Positions 9,419 to 18,877 of a DNA stretch of 64,000 bases are shown piece after piece. Origin of the DNA: Brumimicrobium sp. (GTDB taxonomy: Bacteria; Bacteroidota; Bacteroidia; Flavobacteriales_D; Crocinitomicaceae); the NCBI GenBank assembly GCA_023957385.1, contig JAMLGZ010000001.1, positions 978,923 through 1,042,922 on the forward strand, read 5' to 3'. Both the position numbers and the translations under genes were made by a program. The notes beneath the pieces were generated by a model, which was not told where the DNA came from, did no database searches, and saw only the letters and a list, made by a program, of their open reading frames with translations. Position 1 is the stretch's first letter; every line of letters begins with the position of its first letter.

Positions 9419-9976
9419 TTAATTTATTTTAATGTTTAAGATAAAGAAACTGAGGTTCTTGTCTAAATGTTTAAAATCAAATCCCAGTTTATTACCTGAT
9501 TTTCGAGCTATGTCCAAGAAGCCAAGACCCGCAGTGCCTTTACTTGATAATGAGCCTTTTTCCAATGTTTGTCTATATGCTTCTTTTAGACTTTCACTGT
9601 CCATGGCATTTATTTTCTCTAATCTTTCCTTTAAATTTTCTTCATCCTGGACACTAACAAAATTGCCTGAAGTGATTTCATAGGATTCCCCTTTTTGGAT
9701 GATTTGAAAAAAAGATGTTTTTAAAACATCATTATTCTTCAAGAGCTTTGCGAATTGTGAATCAACATCTATAGTATGATGAAATAAATTTTGCATACAT
9801 TCTACCAATATATTGAATACTCTTTTCTTTATTTTTAAAGCCGTTTCATCTTCATCTAGTTTAGATTTAACTGCGTAAAATACAGAAGAGATGACATCTG
9901 GAGTAACAACACCAACAAATGAAAAAAGAGCTTTCTCTTCTTTTACTGATTTATATAGTTGTTCTATAGTCTCCAA
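9419..9976 (-). CDS. SiaB family protein kinase (DUF6272)
   Basis: A 185-residue GHKL-like kinase of the SiaB type. The helix KIKKRVFNILVECMQNLFHH (residues about 49-68) corresponds to the conserved N-box region. The segment SSKGTAGLGFLDIARKSGNK near residue 145 corresponds to the glycine-rich ATP lid. In Pseudomonas SiaB phosphorylates a threonine of SiaC; the adjacent SiaC homologue here retains that residue. A good promoter lies 27-57 bases upstream. It is first in the unit siaB-siaC-coaE. Function is inferred from family and context. Confidence 0.8.
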   Translation of the reverse strand: METIEQLYKSVKEEKALFSFVGVVTPDVISSVFYAVKSKLDEDETALKIKKRVFNILVECMQNLFHHTIDVDSQFAKLLKNNDVLKTSFFQIIQKGESYEITSGNFVSVQDEENLKERLEKINAMDSESLKEAYRQTLEKGSLSSKGTAGLGFLDIARKSGNKLGFDFKHLDKNLSFFILNIKIN

Positions 9977-10002
9977 GTTGACGTGTTAATATCTGATAAT
10001 GA

Positions 10003-10033
10003 CAAATATATATTTTAATTCATATAATTTCAA
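10003..10033 (-). promoter_or_regulatory. Promoter of siaB-siaC-coaE
   Basis: Read on the minus strand: TTG (10033-10031), 20 bases, then TATATTTG (10010-10003), a full match to the Bacteroidota TTG/TAnnTTTG promoter. It drives towards the start at 9976. Confidence 0.7.
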
Positions 10034-10201
10034 GAAAATTAAATTTTGATTTTAGACAGGTATTCACTATTTATATCTAACATGTTAATAATCAATGGGT
10101 TTTAATGTTTGAAAAAACAATTAAATCTCTATGAAGAAAATAATATGACAATAGATAGTAAAAGTCACGTGTAAATATGTCTATTAGGGTTTATAAATAG
10201 C

Positions 10202-10209
10202 TACATTTG
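10202..10209 (+). promoter_or_regulatory. -7 box for the methyltransferase gene
   Basis: TACATTTG matches TAnnTTTG. No clear TTG lies at the right distance upstream. The box overlaps an apparent in-frame TTG at 10207, which argues that translation starts further on, at the TTG of 10228. Confidence 0.5.
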
Positions 10210-10227
10210 TATTTTAAAGTTATAAAA

Positions 10228-10965
10228 TTGGCTCAAAACTCAGAATGGTTTGAAAGATGGTTTAACACCCCTTATTATCATATCTTGTATAAAGATAGGG
10301 ATGAATCAGAAGCAGAAGAATTAATCCGAAATTTAATACGGGTATTACATCCTAAAAAAGAAGATAAGATATTAGATCTAGCTTGTGGCAAAGGACGTCA
10401 TGCTATTTTTTTAAATAAAATGGGATATGATGTCACAGGGGTTGATTTATCAGCCGAAAGTATTCATGAAGCGAAAAAATCAGAAAATAATAGCTTGTGT
10501 TTTGATGTGCATGATATGCGAGAAGTTTATAAAGAAAATGCCTATCAATTTGTGTTGAATCTCTTTACAAGTTTTGGGTATTTTGAAAACTTTGCGGATA
10601 ATGCGCGGGTGCTGAATGCTATTTATAAAATGCTTACACCCGACGGTATATTTGTATTGGATTTTATGAATTTAACTCATGTGTTGAAAAACCTAGTTGT
10701 AGAAGAAGAAAAAAATGTGGATGGTATTTTATTTCATATAACTAGAAAATGTGATGGGGTATTTTTATACAAAGACATACGTTTTCAAGATAAAGGTAAA
10801 GAATTTTATTTTCAAGAGAAAGTACAAGCGATTACTAAATTGGATTTAGAAATTTTATTGGAAGTTAATAACTTCAAAATATTGAATACCTTTGGCGACT
10901 TCAATTTATCAGCATTTAATGAAGATAAATCAGATCGTTTAATATTTATAGCGCAAAAGAAATGA
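10228..10965 (+). CDS. Class I SAM-dependent methyltransferase
   Basis: A 245-residue cytoplasmic methyltransferase. Motif I DLACGKGRHAIFLNKMGYDVTGVDLS is complete: a glycine-rich SAM loop and the acidic end of strand 2. It is followed by FVLNLFTSFGYF and a C-terminal mixed sheet, as in Methyltransf_25/UbiE-like proteins. The substrate is not evident. I chose the TTG at 10228 (MAQNSEWFERWF) because the in-frame TTG at 10207 lies inside the -7 box. The stop overlaps the start of the ZIP transporter in ATGA, so the two are translationally coupled. Confidence 0.82.
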   Translation: MAQNSEWFERWFNTPYYHILYKDRDESEAEELIRNLIRVLHPKKEDKILDLACGKGRHAIFLNKMGYDVTGVDLSAESIHEAKKSENNSLCFDVHDMREVYKENAYQFVLNLFTSFGYFENFADNARVLNAIYKMLTPDGIFVLDFMNLTHVLKNLVVEEEKNVDGILFHITRKCDGVFLYKDIRFQDKGKEFYFQEKVQAITKLDLEILLEVNNFKILNTFGDFNLSAFNEDKSDRLIFIAQKK

Positions 10966-11705
10966 ATTGGATAATAGGAATCATACTTTTAATTTTGTCC
11001 GTACTGTTAGGGGGAGCAATAGTTGTGTATTTGCAACACTTCAACAGAGAAAGACTGATTAAAATATTGCTTTCGTTGAGTGGTGGATTCTTGTTAGCTA
11101 TTGCATTTGTTCATTTTATTCCAGAAATTTATGCAAATCACACATCCAATATTGGGTATTATATACTTTTGGGCTTTTTATTTCAACTTTTATTGGAGTA
11201 TTTTTCCAAAGGTATAGAGCATGGACATATTCATGCTGAGAAAACGAATGGAGCAATTCCTTGGTCATTATTTTTGGCACTGAGTATTCATGCATTTTTT
11301 GAAGGCATCCCCCTTGAGGCTCATCTGTCAGGAGCTCATGAAGTGATAGAGCATTTTCACACAGGTCATGAACACGTTGTAATGAAAAGCCTTTTACTTG
11401 GAATTATCTTGCATAAGATCCCAATGGCTATTGCTTTGATGACACTTTTGCTTAACTCAGGATTCTCTAAGTTGAAGGCATGGATGGTAGTCGGAGTTTT
11501 TTCTTTAATGGCACCTTCTGGAATGTTATTTGGCCGTTTAGGGGTAGGTGCTGAGAATTTAGAAATTATTCTAGCGATTGTCGTAGGAATGTTTTTACAT
11601 ATCTCTACTACTATTATCTTTGAATCTAGCGAAAATCACAGATTTAATTTTATTAAACTAGTGAGCTTATTAGCTGGTGTCGGACTAGCTATTCTTGTGA
11701 TTTAA
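10962..11705 (+). CDS. ZIP family metal transporter
   Basis: A 247-residue inner-membrane protein with about eight hydrophobic segments, resembling ZIP importers of zinc and other divalent metals. The metal-path motifs are visible: HFIPE in the fourth helix region (near residue 51), HAFFEGIPLEAH near 105 and HKIPMAIAL near 147. His-rich loops (KGIEHGHIHAEK and HFHTGHEHV) fit metal capture. It overlaps the upstream methyltransferase by 4 bases. Metal specificity cannot be read from sequence. Confidence 0.87.
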   Translation: MNWIIGIILLILSVLLGGAIVVYLQHFNRERLIKILLSLSGGFLLAIAFVHFIPEIYANHTSNIGYYILLGFLFQLLLEYFSKGIEHGHIHAEKTNGAIPWSLFLALSIHAFFEGIPLEAHLSGAHEVIEHFHTGHEHVVMKSLLLGIILHKIPMAIALMTLLLNSGFSKLKAWMVVGVFSLMAPSGMLFGRLGVGAENLEIILAIVVGMFLHISTTIIFESSENHRFNFIKLVSLLAGVGLAILVI

Positions 11706-11877
11706 CTATTGTTTATTATAGGTGAGGGTAATGGTTAGTGGCTCATAGAAGTAATGCTTTTTAATGTAAACCTAATTTTGAAGCAACAATTTAAAATTAA
11801 ATAATAAGCCCTTGTCAAAGCATTTACCTGCCATTTATTTGAACAATATACTACCTATTAATCTTTTTTCTATTTGC

Positions 11878-11907
11878 TTGTCAGTTTAAAAGTTTATTAT
11901 ATATTTG
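11878..11907 (+). promoter_or_regulatory. Promoter of the cytosine methyltransferase gene
   Basis: TTG (11878-11880), 19 bases, TATATTTG (11900-11907). Transcription should begin near 11914. That leaves almost no leader for the ATG at 11921 and favours the ATG at 11939. Confidence 0.75.
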
Positions 11908-11938
11908 TAACCAATGTCTAATGTTGTATAATTTGGTT

Positions 11939-13177
11939 ATGAATGAATATTTAACAATTTCAGAAGCTGCAAAACTGCTAAATAAAAGTACAAAAACGCT
12001 TCGTAGGTGGGATGAAGAAGGTAAGTTAACAGCTGTTCGTGAACCTATGAGTAATTATAGAGTTTATAGGAAAGTGGAAGTACAAACCTTATTTGCCGAG
12101 TTTCTAAATGATGATATTGAAGAAACAATTTCCAATTTTGTTGAACCTGACCACGAGTATAAAGTTTTAGAACTCTTTGCTGGTGCTGGCGGCTTAGCTC
12201 TTGGGATGGAAAAGGCTGGTTTAAAATGCGTTGCACTTAATGAAATTGATAAATATGCTTGCGGAACTTTGAGGAAAAATCGCCCAAATTGGAAGGTGAT
12301 GGAGGGAGATATAAAAAATTTTAACTTCTCTGAATATCATAATCAAGTAGATGTTGTTACGGGTGGTTTCCCTTGTCAGGCATTTAGCTATGCTGGAAAA
12401 AGATTGGGGTTTGAGGATGCAAGAGGAACCTTATTTTATGAATTTGCACGTGTTGTCAAAGAAGTTAACCCTCCCATTTGTATTGGTGAAAATGTCAAAG
12501 GCCTTTTGAGTCACGACAACGGAAAAACAATTCAAGGGATGATTTCTATTTTAGATGAAATAGGCTATAATGTTGTTCCTGTCGAAGTTTTAAAAGCAAT
12601 TAATTATAAAGTTCCACAAAAAAGAGAACGATTGATTTTAGTAGGAATTAGAAAAGATATTGAGTTAAAATACGAATATCCAAAACCTTATAAGAAGATT
12701 TACAATCTAAAGGATGCTTTGAGAAAAGGAGAATTATTTGACACCAATGTTCCCAAGTCAGTTGGTGCGAAATATCCAGAAAGTAAGAAAGTAGTTTTGG
12801 ATTTAGTTCCGCCAAAAGGATATTGGAGAGATTTGCCTATTGATATTCAGAAAGATTTTATGGGAGCAAGTTTTCATTTAGGTGGTGGGAAAACTGGAAT
12901 GGCAAGGCGAATAGGCTGGGATGAACCTTGTTTAACATTGACTTGCAGCCCTGCACAAAAGCAAACAGAAAGGTGTCATCCTGATGAAACTCGTCCATTC
13001 ACTGTTCGTGAATATGCCCGAATTCAAACTTTTCCTGATGATTGGCAATTTTCAGGTCCAATGGCACAACAATATAAACAAATTGGAAATGCTGTTCCTG
13101 TTAACTTAGGGCGAGAAGTTGGTTATTCAATTATTAGATTTTTGAATGATTATTATAGCTTATCAAATCCTAAATAA
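11939..13177 (+). CDS. DNA (cytosine-5-)-methyltransferase with N-terminal helix-turn-helix
   Basis: Modification enzyme that transfers a methyl group to C5 of cytosine. The 412 residues divide into an N-terminal MerR/excisionase-like HTH (about 1-50, LTISEAAKLLNKSTKTLRRW) and a full C5 catalytic domain: motif I FAGAGGLALGME, motif IV GGFPCQAFS with the catalytic Cys at 146, motif VI ENV at 184-186, motif VIII QKRER at 227-231 and motif X IGNAVPV near the C-terminus. Another ATG at 11921 would add six residues. Its 3' end overlaps the convergent broken endonuclease gene by 25 bases. By that partner the target is probably GGNCC or GGWCC. The HTH may allow autoregulation. Confidence 0.92.
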   Translation: MNEYLTISEAAKLLNKSTKTLRRWDEEGKLTAVREPMSNYRVYRKVEVQTLFAEFLNDDIEETISNFVEPDHEYKVLELFAGAGGLALGMEKAGLKCVALNEIDKYACGTLRKNRPNWKVMEGDIKNFNFSEYHNQVDVVTGGFPCQAFSYAGKRLGFEDARGTLFYEFARVVKEVNPPICIGENVKGLLSHDNGKTIQGMISILDEIGYNVVPVEVLKAINYKVPQKRERLILVGIRKDIELKYEYPKPYKKIYNLKDALRKGELFDTNVPKSVGAKYPESKKVVLDLVPPKGYWRDLPIDIQKDFMGASFHLGGGKTGMARRIGWDEPCLTLTCSPAQKQTERCHPDETRPFTVREYARIQTFPDDWQFSGPMAQQYKQIGNAVPVNLGREVGYSIIRFLNDYYSLSNPK

Positions 13178-13917
13178 TAGCTGTAATTTTCAAATGTAAT
13201 TTGGTCAAGGATAGAACGCTTGGATTTTTTTGTTTCAGAAGAAATTTCTTCTAAAGCTGAATTTTCCTTTATACTTTCATCCTGTTCTACAGCTTTTAAA
13301 TAGTCATTAATTGCTCTTGGCAAAGCTTTATAAAGTTGAAATAGTGCATTCTCTTTTCCCGAAAGCAAAGCATAAAATTGGTCTCCTGATATTTTATAAA
13401 CTCTTGAGTGACTATATTCCTTTCCGTTTATTTCACCTTTCCAAAGCTCATTGAAACTTCCTTTGGCTAAAATTTAAACCCAATAGCATTTTGCCTTTTT
13501 GTAATCATCCGCATAACGAGCCAGTTTCTGAAATAAGGCTTCTGCTGAACTACTATTCATTGTGTTGTGCTTGTTTTTAATGTCAGCAAAAAGAGTATCA
13601 TCACTTGCTTTAATGTCAAAACCACTTAAATTTCCTACTTCATAACCTTTTATTCCACCTAAAATTTGCTCATGAAACGTTCCAATAGAGTTGTTAATAG
13701 ATTTATCAATCTGACGAAGAACTTCAGATTGGATTAAATCATCTTCATCAATATCATTGAATTTAGCGTCAAAAGTCAGTTTGATAGTATCCACTTTATT
13801 GGTGTAGAAACTTTTCTTTGAAATATTATTTTTTGCTTTCAAATAGGGCTTGTATAAATTTCCGATACAGTTTAAAAGATGTTCGTCCGAAATAAAGTTT
13901 ACATATTTGTTTGCCAT
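13153..13917 (-). pseudogene. Eco47II/Sau96I-like restriction endonuclease, broken by an in-frame stop
   Basis: The ATG at 13917 opens a 147-codon frame ending in TAA at 13476-13474 (...KKAKCYWV*). The same frame then continues without shift as ILAKGSFNELWKGEINGKEY and onwards to the stop at 13153. The two parts together give about 253 residues, a normal length for this type II enzyme family. A PD-(D/E)xK-like site is visible in the first part (SGFDIK then FADIKNKHN). One base change (TAA to GAA, CAA or AAA) would restore it. The product is probably inactive unless the stop is read through or is a sequencing error. It converges on the methyltransferase gene. Confidence 0.8.
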
Positions 13918-14017
13918 TAATTTTAATCGTTAAAAATTCATTTGCTAAGTTATAAAATTTAGTTCAACTTTTACTTCTATTGTTTTTGCAGTATTGTTTT
14001 AGAATTATAGCTATTTC

Positions 14018-15139
14018 CTAATCCACAGGGAAAGCACTACCTTCCGTACATAATTTAGCTCTTATTATTCGTTTACAAGCTTGATTTACTTTTTCTTGAA
14101 ATGCGGCATCAGAATTATATTTATCTAAGATTTCTTGATGCGCTTTTCCAGCATCTAAAGGCATAAGCAAAATATCAACACCGGCTTCGATCGCTTTTAT
14201 GTTAGCTTGAGGAACATTTGCAACTCCTAACATGTTCATGGCATCAGTAATAATCAGTCCTTTAAACTTCAAGCTGTCTCGTAGTAAATCGGTCACAATT
14301 ACTTTAGAAATCGAAGAAGGGAGTCCATTTGTATTGTATTTTTCATTATCTTCTATGGCAATATGGGCAATCATAATACTCACTACTTCATTGGCAATAA
14401 TAGGAGGGTAACTACTCACTTCCTTCATTTCGCCTTTGATATAAACAAGTTGTTTATGTGTATCTCCCTCAACTAATCCATGTCCGGGAAAATGCTTTGC
14501 TGTTGCTATGATATTGTTATTCTGTGTAGCGGTAATAAAATTATTTGACCAAGGGATAATGCTGTCAGGATGTTGTCCAAAACCCCTCCAGCCCACAGTT
14601 TTGTTGGGTGACATATCGACCACGGGAGCAAAGTTATAATTGATCCCAATTTCCTTTAAATCTTTAGAAATAGTATTGGCTACTGCAATTACTTCTTCTG
14701 CGGAAAGAAGTGTATTGGCTTTTTTTACAGGAGTAGAATTGATGATTTTTCGATTGACTAAACTTGGTTCCGCATCGGCGCTATATAAAAAGGGTAGGCT
14801 TCTTTGAGCCACATTCCATCCATTATATTTTTTAACCCATCTAGTAAATTGGTCCTTTGTTCCATTGAGTAGTAAAATACCGCCTATTTTTTGTCCTTTT
14901 ACCCACGTGTTTATTTTACTTTCTTCATCACCATATTTTCCGATGGCAGGCATGATTAGTTGAGCAACTCGTTGAGATGGAGATAGTTTGCTAAAATACT
15001 GTTCTACTAATTCATCCAAATTTTGGTTAGAAGCATAAAAATCCTTTAGGGAGAAGGTGTTCTGCACTATTGAGTCTTGTGCTTGAACACTGCCAAAGAA
15101 TAGTATTGTAGCAATAAGAATATGGATTTTTAGCGTCAT
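14018..15139 (-). CDS. Glycoside hydrolase family 3 beta-N-acetylhexosaminidase (NagZ-like)
   Basis: Exported GH3 enzyme, probably cleaving beta-GlcNAc bonds in peptidoglycan or chitin fragments. With the ATG at 15139, one base after the osmC stop, it has 373 residues and a signal peptide ending at QA-Q (20/21). The NagZ signature KHFPGHG (215-221) with Asp226-Thr227-His228 is present, and the nucleophile is Asp299 in IITDAMNM. The ATG at 15157 would overlap osmC. Many Bacteroidota homologues are about 1000 residues with a C-terminal beta-lactamase-like domain; this one is the short form. Confidence 0.88.
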   Translation of the reverse strand: MTLKIHILIATILFFGSVQAQDSIVQNTFSLKDFYASNQNLDELVEQYFSKLSPSQRVAQLIMPAIGKYGDEESKINTWVKGQKIGGILLLNGTKDQFTRWVKKYNGWNVAQRSLPFLYSADAEPSLVNRKIINSTPVKKANTLLSAEEVIAVANTISKDLKEIGINYNFAPVVDMSPNKTVGWRGFGQHPDSIIPWSNNFITATQNNNIIATAKHFPGHGLVEGDTHKQLVYIKGEMKEVSSYPPIIANEVVSIMIAHIAIEDNEKYNTNGLPSSISKVIVTDLLRDSLKFKGLIITDAMNMLGVANVPQANIKAIEAGVDILLMPLDAGKAHQEILDKYNSDAAFQEKVNQACKRIIRAKLCTEGSAFPVD

Positions 15140-15140
15140 C

Positions 15141-15551
15141 TTAATATTTAAATTCAATGTTAACTTTCATTTCAGGAGAAACACTTTTCGCAACCGGACA
15201 TGCTCTTCCTGCGGCTTCAATTCGCTTTATTTCATCTGCTGACCAGCCGTTTCCACTAAGATTTAATGAAATATTTAATGCACCGATTCTTCTAGGGTTG
15301 CTTTCCATAATTTTTTCTACTTCTCCTTCACAATGTTGAAAGTTGATTCCATGTTGATCACAATATATGCCAATAATGGTAATCATACAATTCATATAAG
15401 CATTAGCAACCATATCGGTAGGAGAGAAACGGGTTCCTTTTCCATTATTATCAACTGGTGCGTCTGTTTCAATCACAGTTCCTGATTTAACATGTGTAGA
15501 GGCAATTCTTAAATTCCCAAGGTATTTAGAGGTAGATGTTATATTTTTCAT
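15141..15551 (-). CDS. OsmC family protein
   Basis: A 136-residue OsmC/Ohr-fold protein. The family reduces organic hydroperoxides through two reactive cysteines, here Cys55 (AYMNCMITI) and Cys118 (RACPVAKS). The motif FSPTDMVANAYMNC is typical of the YhfA/OsmC branch rather than Ohr. It lies one base upstream of the GH3 gene and is probably cotranscribed with it, with no obvious functional link. The peroxidase role is inferred from the family. Confidence 0.85.
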   Translation of the reverse strand: MKNITSTSKYLGNLRIASTHVKSGTVIETDAPVDNNGKGTRFSPTDMVANAYMNCMITIIGIYCDQHGINFQHCEGEVEKIMESNPRRIGALNISLNLSGNGWSADEIKRIEAAGRACPVAKSVSPEMKVNIEFKY

Positions 15552-15672
15552 GATTTATTGCGTAACTTTGTTTTTGTAATTAAATAACAAAAGTAGCGTT
15601 TTATCTATCGAAATACTAGTATGACAAAATTTAAGTTTTATTTTCGTTAGAACAAATTGTAAATAATTGACG

Positions 15673-16563
15673 ATGTCAGCAACAGAAGAAATACAGCCGG
15701 AAAAAATCAGAAAGCCTAAATGGTTACGTGTTAAATTGCCAACCGGAGAGAGTTATAAGAAAGTGCGTCAAATTGTTGATGAGCATCAATTGCATACTAT
15801 CTGTGAGAGTGGAAATTGCCCAAATATGGGTGAATGCTGGGGATATGGTACAGCAACATTTATGATTTTAGGGAATATTTGTACACGTTCTTGCGGCTTT
15901 TGTGCTGTTAAAACTGGAAAACCTGAAGCTGTCGATATATATGAACCAGGCAAAGTTGCACGTTCTATTAAATTGATGGGAGTGAAGCATGCTGTCATTA
16001 CGTCTGTTGACAGAGATGATTTGAAAGATGGAGGTGCTAATATTTGGGCACAAACAATTCGCGCAATTCGAGCTCAATCTCCTGGAACAACTTTGGAAAC
16101 ACTTATTCCAGATTTTGCTGGAAAATGGGAAAATTTGAAGATAGTTACTGATGAGGCACCTGAAGTAGTTTCACATAATGTTGAAACGGTAAGGCGTTTG
16201 ACTAAAGAAGTTCGTATTCAAGCAAAATATGATAGAAGTTTAGAAGCTTTATTTCGTATAAAAAAATCAGGAATGCGTACGAAATCAGGTATTATGCTTG
16301 GTTTAGGCGAAACTCACGAAGAGATTTTAGAAACAATGGATGATCTTCGTTCTGTAGGGGTTGATATTATTACCTTAGGGCAATATTTACAGCCAACTCC
16401 AAAACATTTGCCTGTACAAGAATTTGTTACCCCTGAGCGTTTTGAAGAATACCGCATTCGTGGATTAGAAATGGGCTTTAGATATGTAGAATCTGGGCCT
16501 TTGGTACGTTCTTCATATCATGCGGAACGGCACGTTTTTGATTTAAAGAATCCAGTAGAATAG
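15673..16563 (+). CDS. lipA: Lipoyl synthase
   Basis: Radical SAM enzyme that inserts two sulfurs into protein-bound octanoyl groups to make lipoyl cofactors for pyruvate and 2-oxoglutarate dehydrogenases. It has 296 residues from the ATG at 15673 ([10 protein letters not shown]); the in-frame TTG six bases upstream is less likely. Both Fe-S clusters are visible: the auxiliary set [12 protein letters not shown] (Cys44, 49, 55) and the radical SAM set CTRSCGFC (Cys70, 74, 77). The C-terminal VRSSYHAE supplies the serine ligand of the auxiliary cluster. It converges on frr. Confidence 0.96.
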   Translation: MSATEEIQPEKIRKPKWLRVKLPTGESYKKVRQIVDEHQLHTICESGNCPNMGECWGYGTATFMILGNICTRSCGFCAVKTGKPEAVDIYEPGKVARSIKLMGVKHAVITSVDRDDLKDGGANIWAQTIRAIRAQSPGTTLETLIPDFAGKWENLKIVTDEAPEVVSHNVETVRRLTKEVRIQAKYDRSLEALFRIKKSGMRTKSGIMLGLGETHEEILETMDDLRSVGVDIITLGQYLQPTPKHLPVQEFVTPERFEEYRIRGLEMGFRYVESGPLVRSSYHAERHVFDLKNPVE

Positions 16564-16588
16564 CTAAAGAATAGAATTTAGGGAAGTA

Positions 16589-17152
16589 TTATAACGTCAT
16601 AATATCTTTCTCCTTTGCTGAAATTAAATCATCAATTTTCTTGATAAAGATATTAGTGATATCTTGAATATCGGTTTCAGCTGTTTTCATTTCATCTTCA
16701 GAAAGACCTTCATTCTTTAATTCTTTAATAAAATCTAAGGCATCCTTACGATTATTTCGAACACTAATTTTGGCATTTTCTCCTTCTGCTTTTGCCATTT
16801 TTGCTAAATCCTTTCTTCTTTCTTCAGTTAGAATAGGGATACTGATTATCAGCATTTCACCGTTATCTTGTGGTGCTAAACCTAAATTTGCATTAATGAT
16901 TGCTTTGGCACATTCACTTAAAATACCTTTTTCCCATGGCTGAACAGTTAAAGTACGAGCATCTAATGTCCCAATATTAGCAACTTGTTGAAGAGGTGAT
17001 TTACTTCCATAATAATCTACCATTACACCATCTAACATGCTAGGAGTAGCTTTACCTGCGCGAATCTTTCTTAGTTCAGTATCTAAGTGATTTAACGTAT
17101 TGTTATTAGCTTCCTTGAATTCGCTTTTAGCCATATTTATTTCCTCAATCAT
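16589..17152 (-). CDS. frr: Ribosome recycling factor
   Basis: Splits post-termination ribosomes together with EF-G. The 187 residues match the family length. Diagnostic segments are HLDTELRKIRAGKATPSMLDGV (in part, residues 22-43), VDYYGSKSPLQQVANI and the C-terminal helices. It lies 79 bases downstream of pyrH, at the end of the series rplM-rpsI-rpsB-tsf-pyrH-frr, all on the minus strand. The ATG at 17152 gives a normal N-terminus. Confidence 0.96.
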   Translation of the reverse strand: MIEEINMAKSEFKEANNNTLNHLDTELRKIRAGKATPSMLDGVMVDYYGSKSPLQQVANIGTLDARTLTVQPWEKGILSECAKAIINANLGLAPQDNGEMLIISIPILTEERRKDLAKMAKAEGENAKISVRNNRKDALDFIKELKNEGLSEDEMKTAETDIQDITNIFIKKIDDLISAKEKDIMTL

Positions 17153-17231
17153 CGTAAAATTTGATTTTAATTTACAAATTTAATAAAGATATTGATTTTT
17201 TAATAGATATATTTACTCAAATCAAGGATGG

Positions 17232-18020
<789 letters not shown>

Positions 18021-18848
18021 TTATAAACTTAAAGAATAGCGTTTAAATTCATTAACCGTTAATCCAGATTCAACTGAATTTAAGAAGGCCTCAACTGTTT
18101 GTTTGTTATTTCTAACAAACTCTTGACTTAATAAAGTGCTTTCTTTGAAGAATTTATTTAATCTCCCTTGAGCAATCTTCTCAGCCATGTCAGCTGGTTT
18201 TCCTTCTTGAATAGCTAATTCTTTAGCAATCTCAAGTTCATGATCAATTGTTTTTTGGTCAACTCCTTCAGCTGTAATAGCAATTGGATTCATCGCAGCT
18301 ACTTGCATAGCGATTTGTTTTCCAGCTTCCTCAATGTTAGCTCCACTCTTATTGAAACCAACTAAAGTAGCTAATTGATTTCCTGGGTGATTGTAAGCAA
18401 CAACTGAAGTAGCAATAACTCTCTCAAATTTTGAAAGATCTAATTTTTCACCAATAACACCTGTTTGCTCTACTATTTTCTCTTCAATAGTTAATTTGTC
18501 ATTAAACTTTAAAGACTTTAAAGTATCTATATTATCTACATCATTTTTAACTCCAATAGCTAGAATTTCTTGAACAAATTTTCCAAAATCTTCATTTTTA
18601 GCCACGAAGTCAGTTTCACAATTGAATTGGATAATATATCCTTTTTCTCCTTTTGCATCAGCGTAAATAAGGCCTTCTTTCGCCTCATTGTCTCCACGTT
18701 TAGATGCAATTTTTTGTCCTTTCTTTCTTAGGATATCCATAGCTGCTTCAAAATCACCATTAGCCTCAACTAATGCATTTTTGCAGTCCATCATTCCTGC
18801 TCCAGTCTTTTGTCTTAGTTCGTTTACTAAACTTGCTGTAATTACCAT
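18021..18848 (-). CDS. tsf: Translation elongation factor Ts
   Basis: Nucleotide exchange factor for EF-Tu. The 275 residues carry the N-terminal UBA-like module (LVNELRQKTGAGMMDCKNAL), the core motif IQFNCETDFVAKNEDF that inserts into EF-Tu, and a second core repeat ending in LLSQEFVRNNKQTVEAFL. It lies 29 bases downstream of rpsB, the order found in nearly all bacteria, and is closed by a strong terminator. Confidence 0.97.
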   Translation of the reverse strand: MVITASLVNELRQKTGAGMMDCKNALVEANGDFEAAMDILRKKGQKIASKRGDNEAKEGLIYADAKGEKGYIIQFNCETDFVAKNEDFGKFVQEILAIGVKNDVDNIDTLKSLKFNDKLTIEEKIVEQTGVIGEKLDLSKFERVIATSVVAYNHPGNQLATLVGFNKSGANIEEAGKQIAMQVAAMNPIAITAEGVDQKTIDHELEIAKELAIQEGKPADMAEKIAQGRLNKFFKESTLLSQEFVRNNKQTVEAFLNSVESGLTVNEFKRYSLSL

Positions 18849-18877
18849 AATCCTATTTTGTAATATTTACTTTGTAA

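Noticed and set aside
10207..10227. TTG at 10207 as the start of the methyltransferase
   Set aside because: It lies inside the TACATTTG -7 box, so it would not be in the mRNA; the TTG at 10228 is preferred.
13153..13368. A separate 71-residue gene at the end of the endonuclease locus
   Set aside because: It is in the same frame as the upstream endonuclease frame, with only one stop codon between, so it is the C-terminal part of the broken gene.
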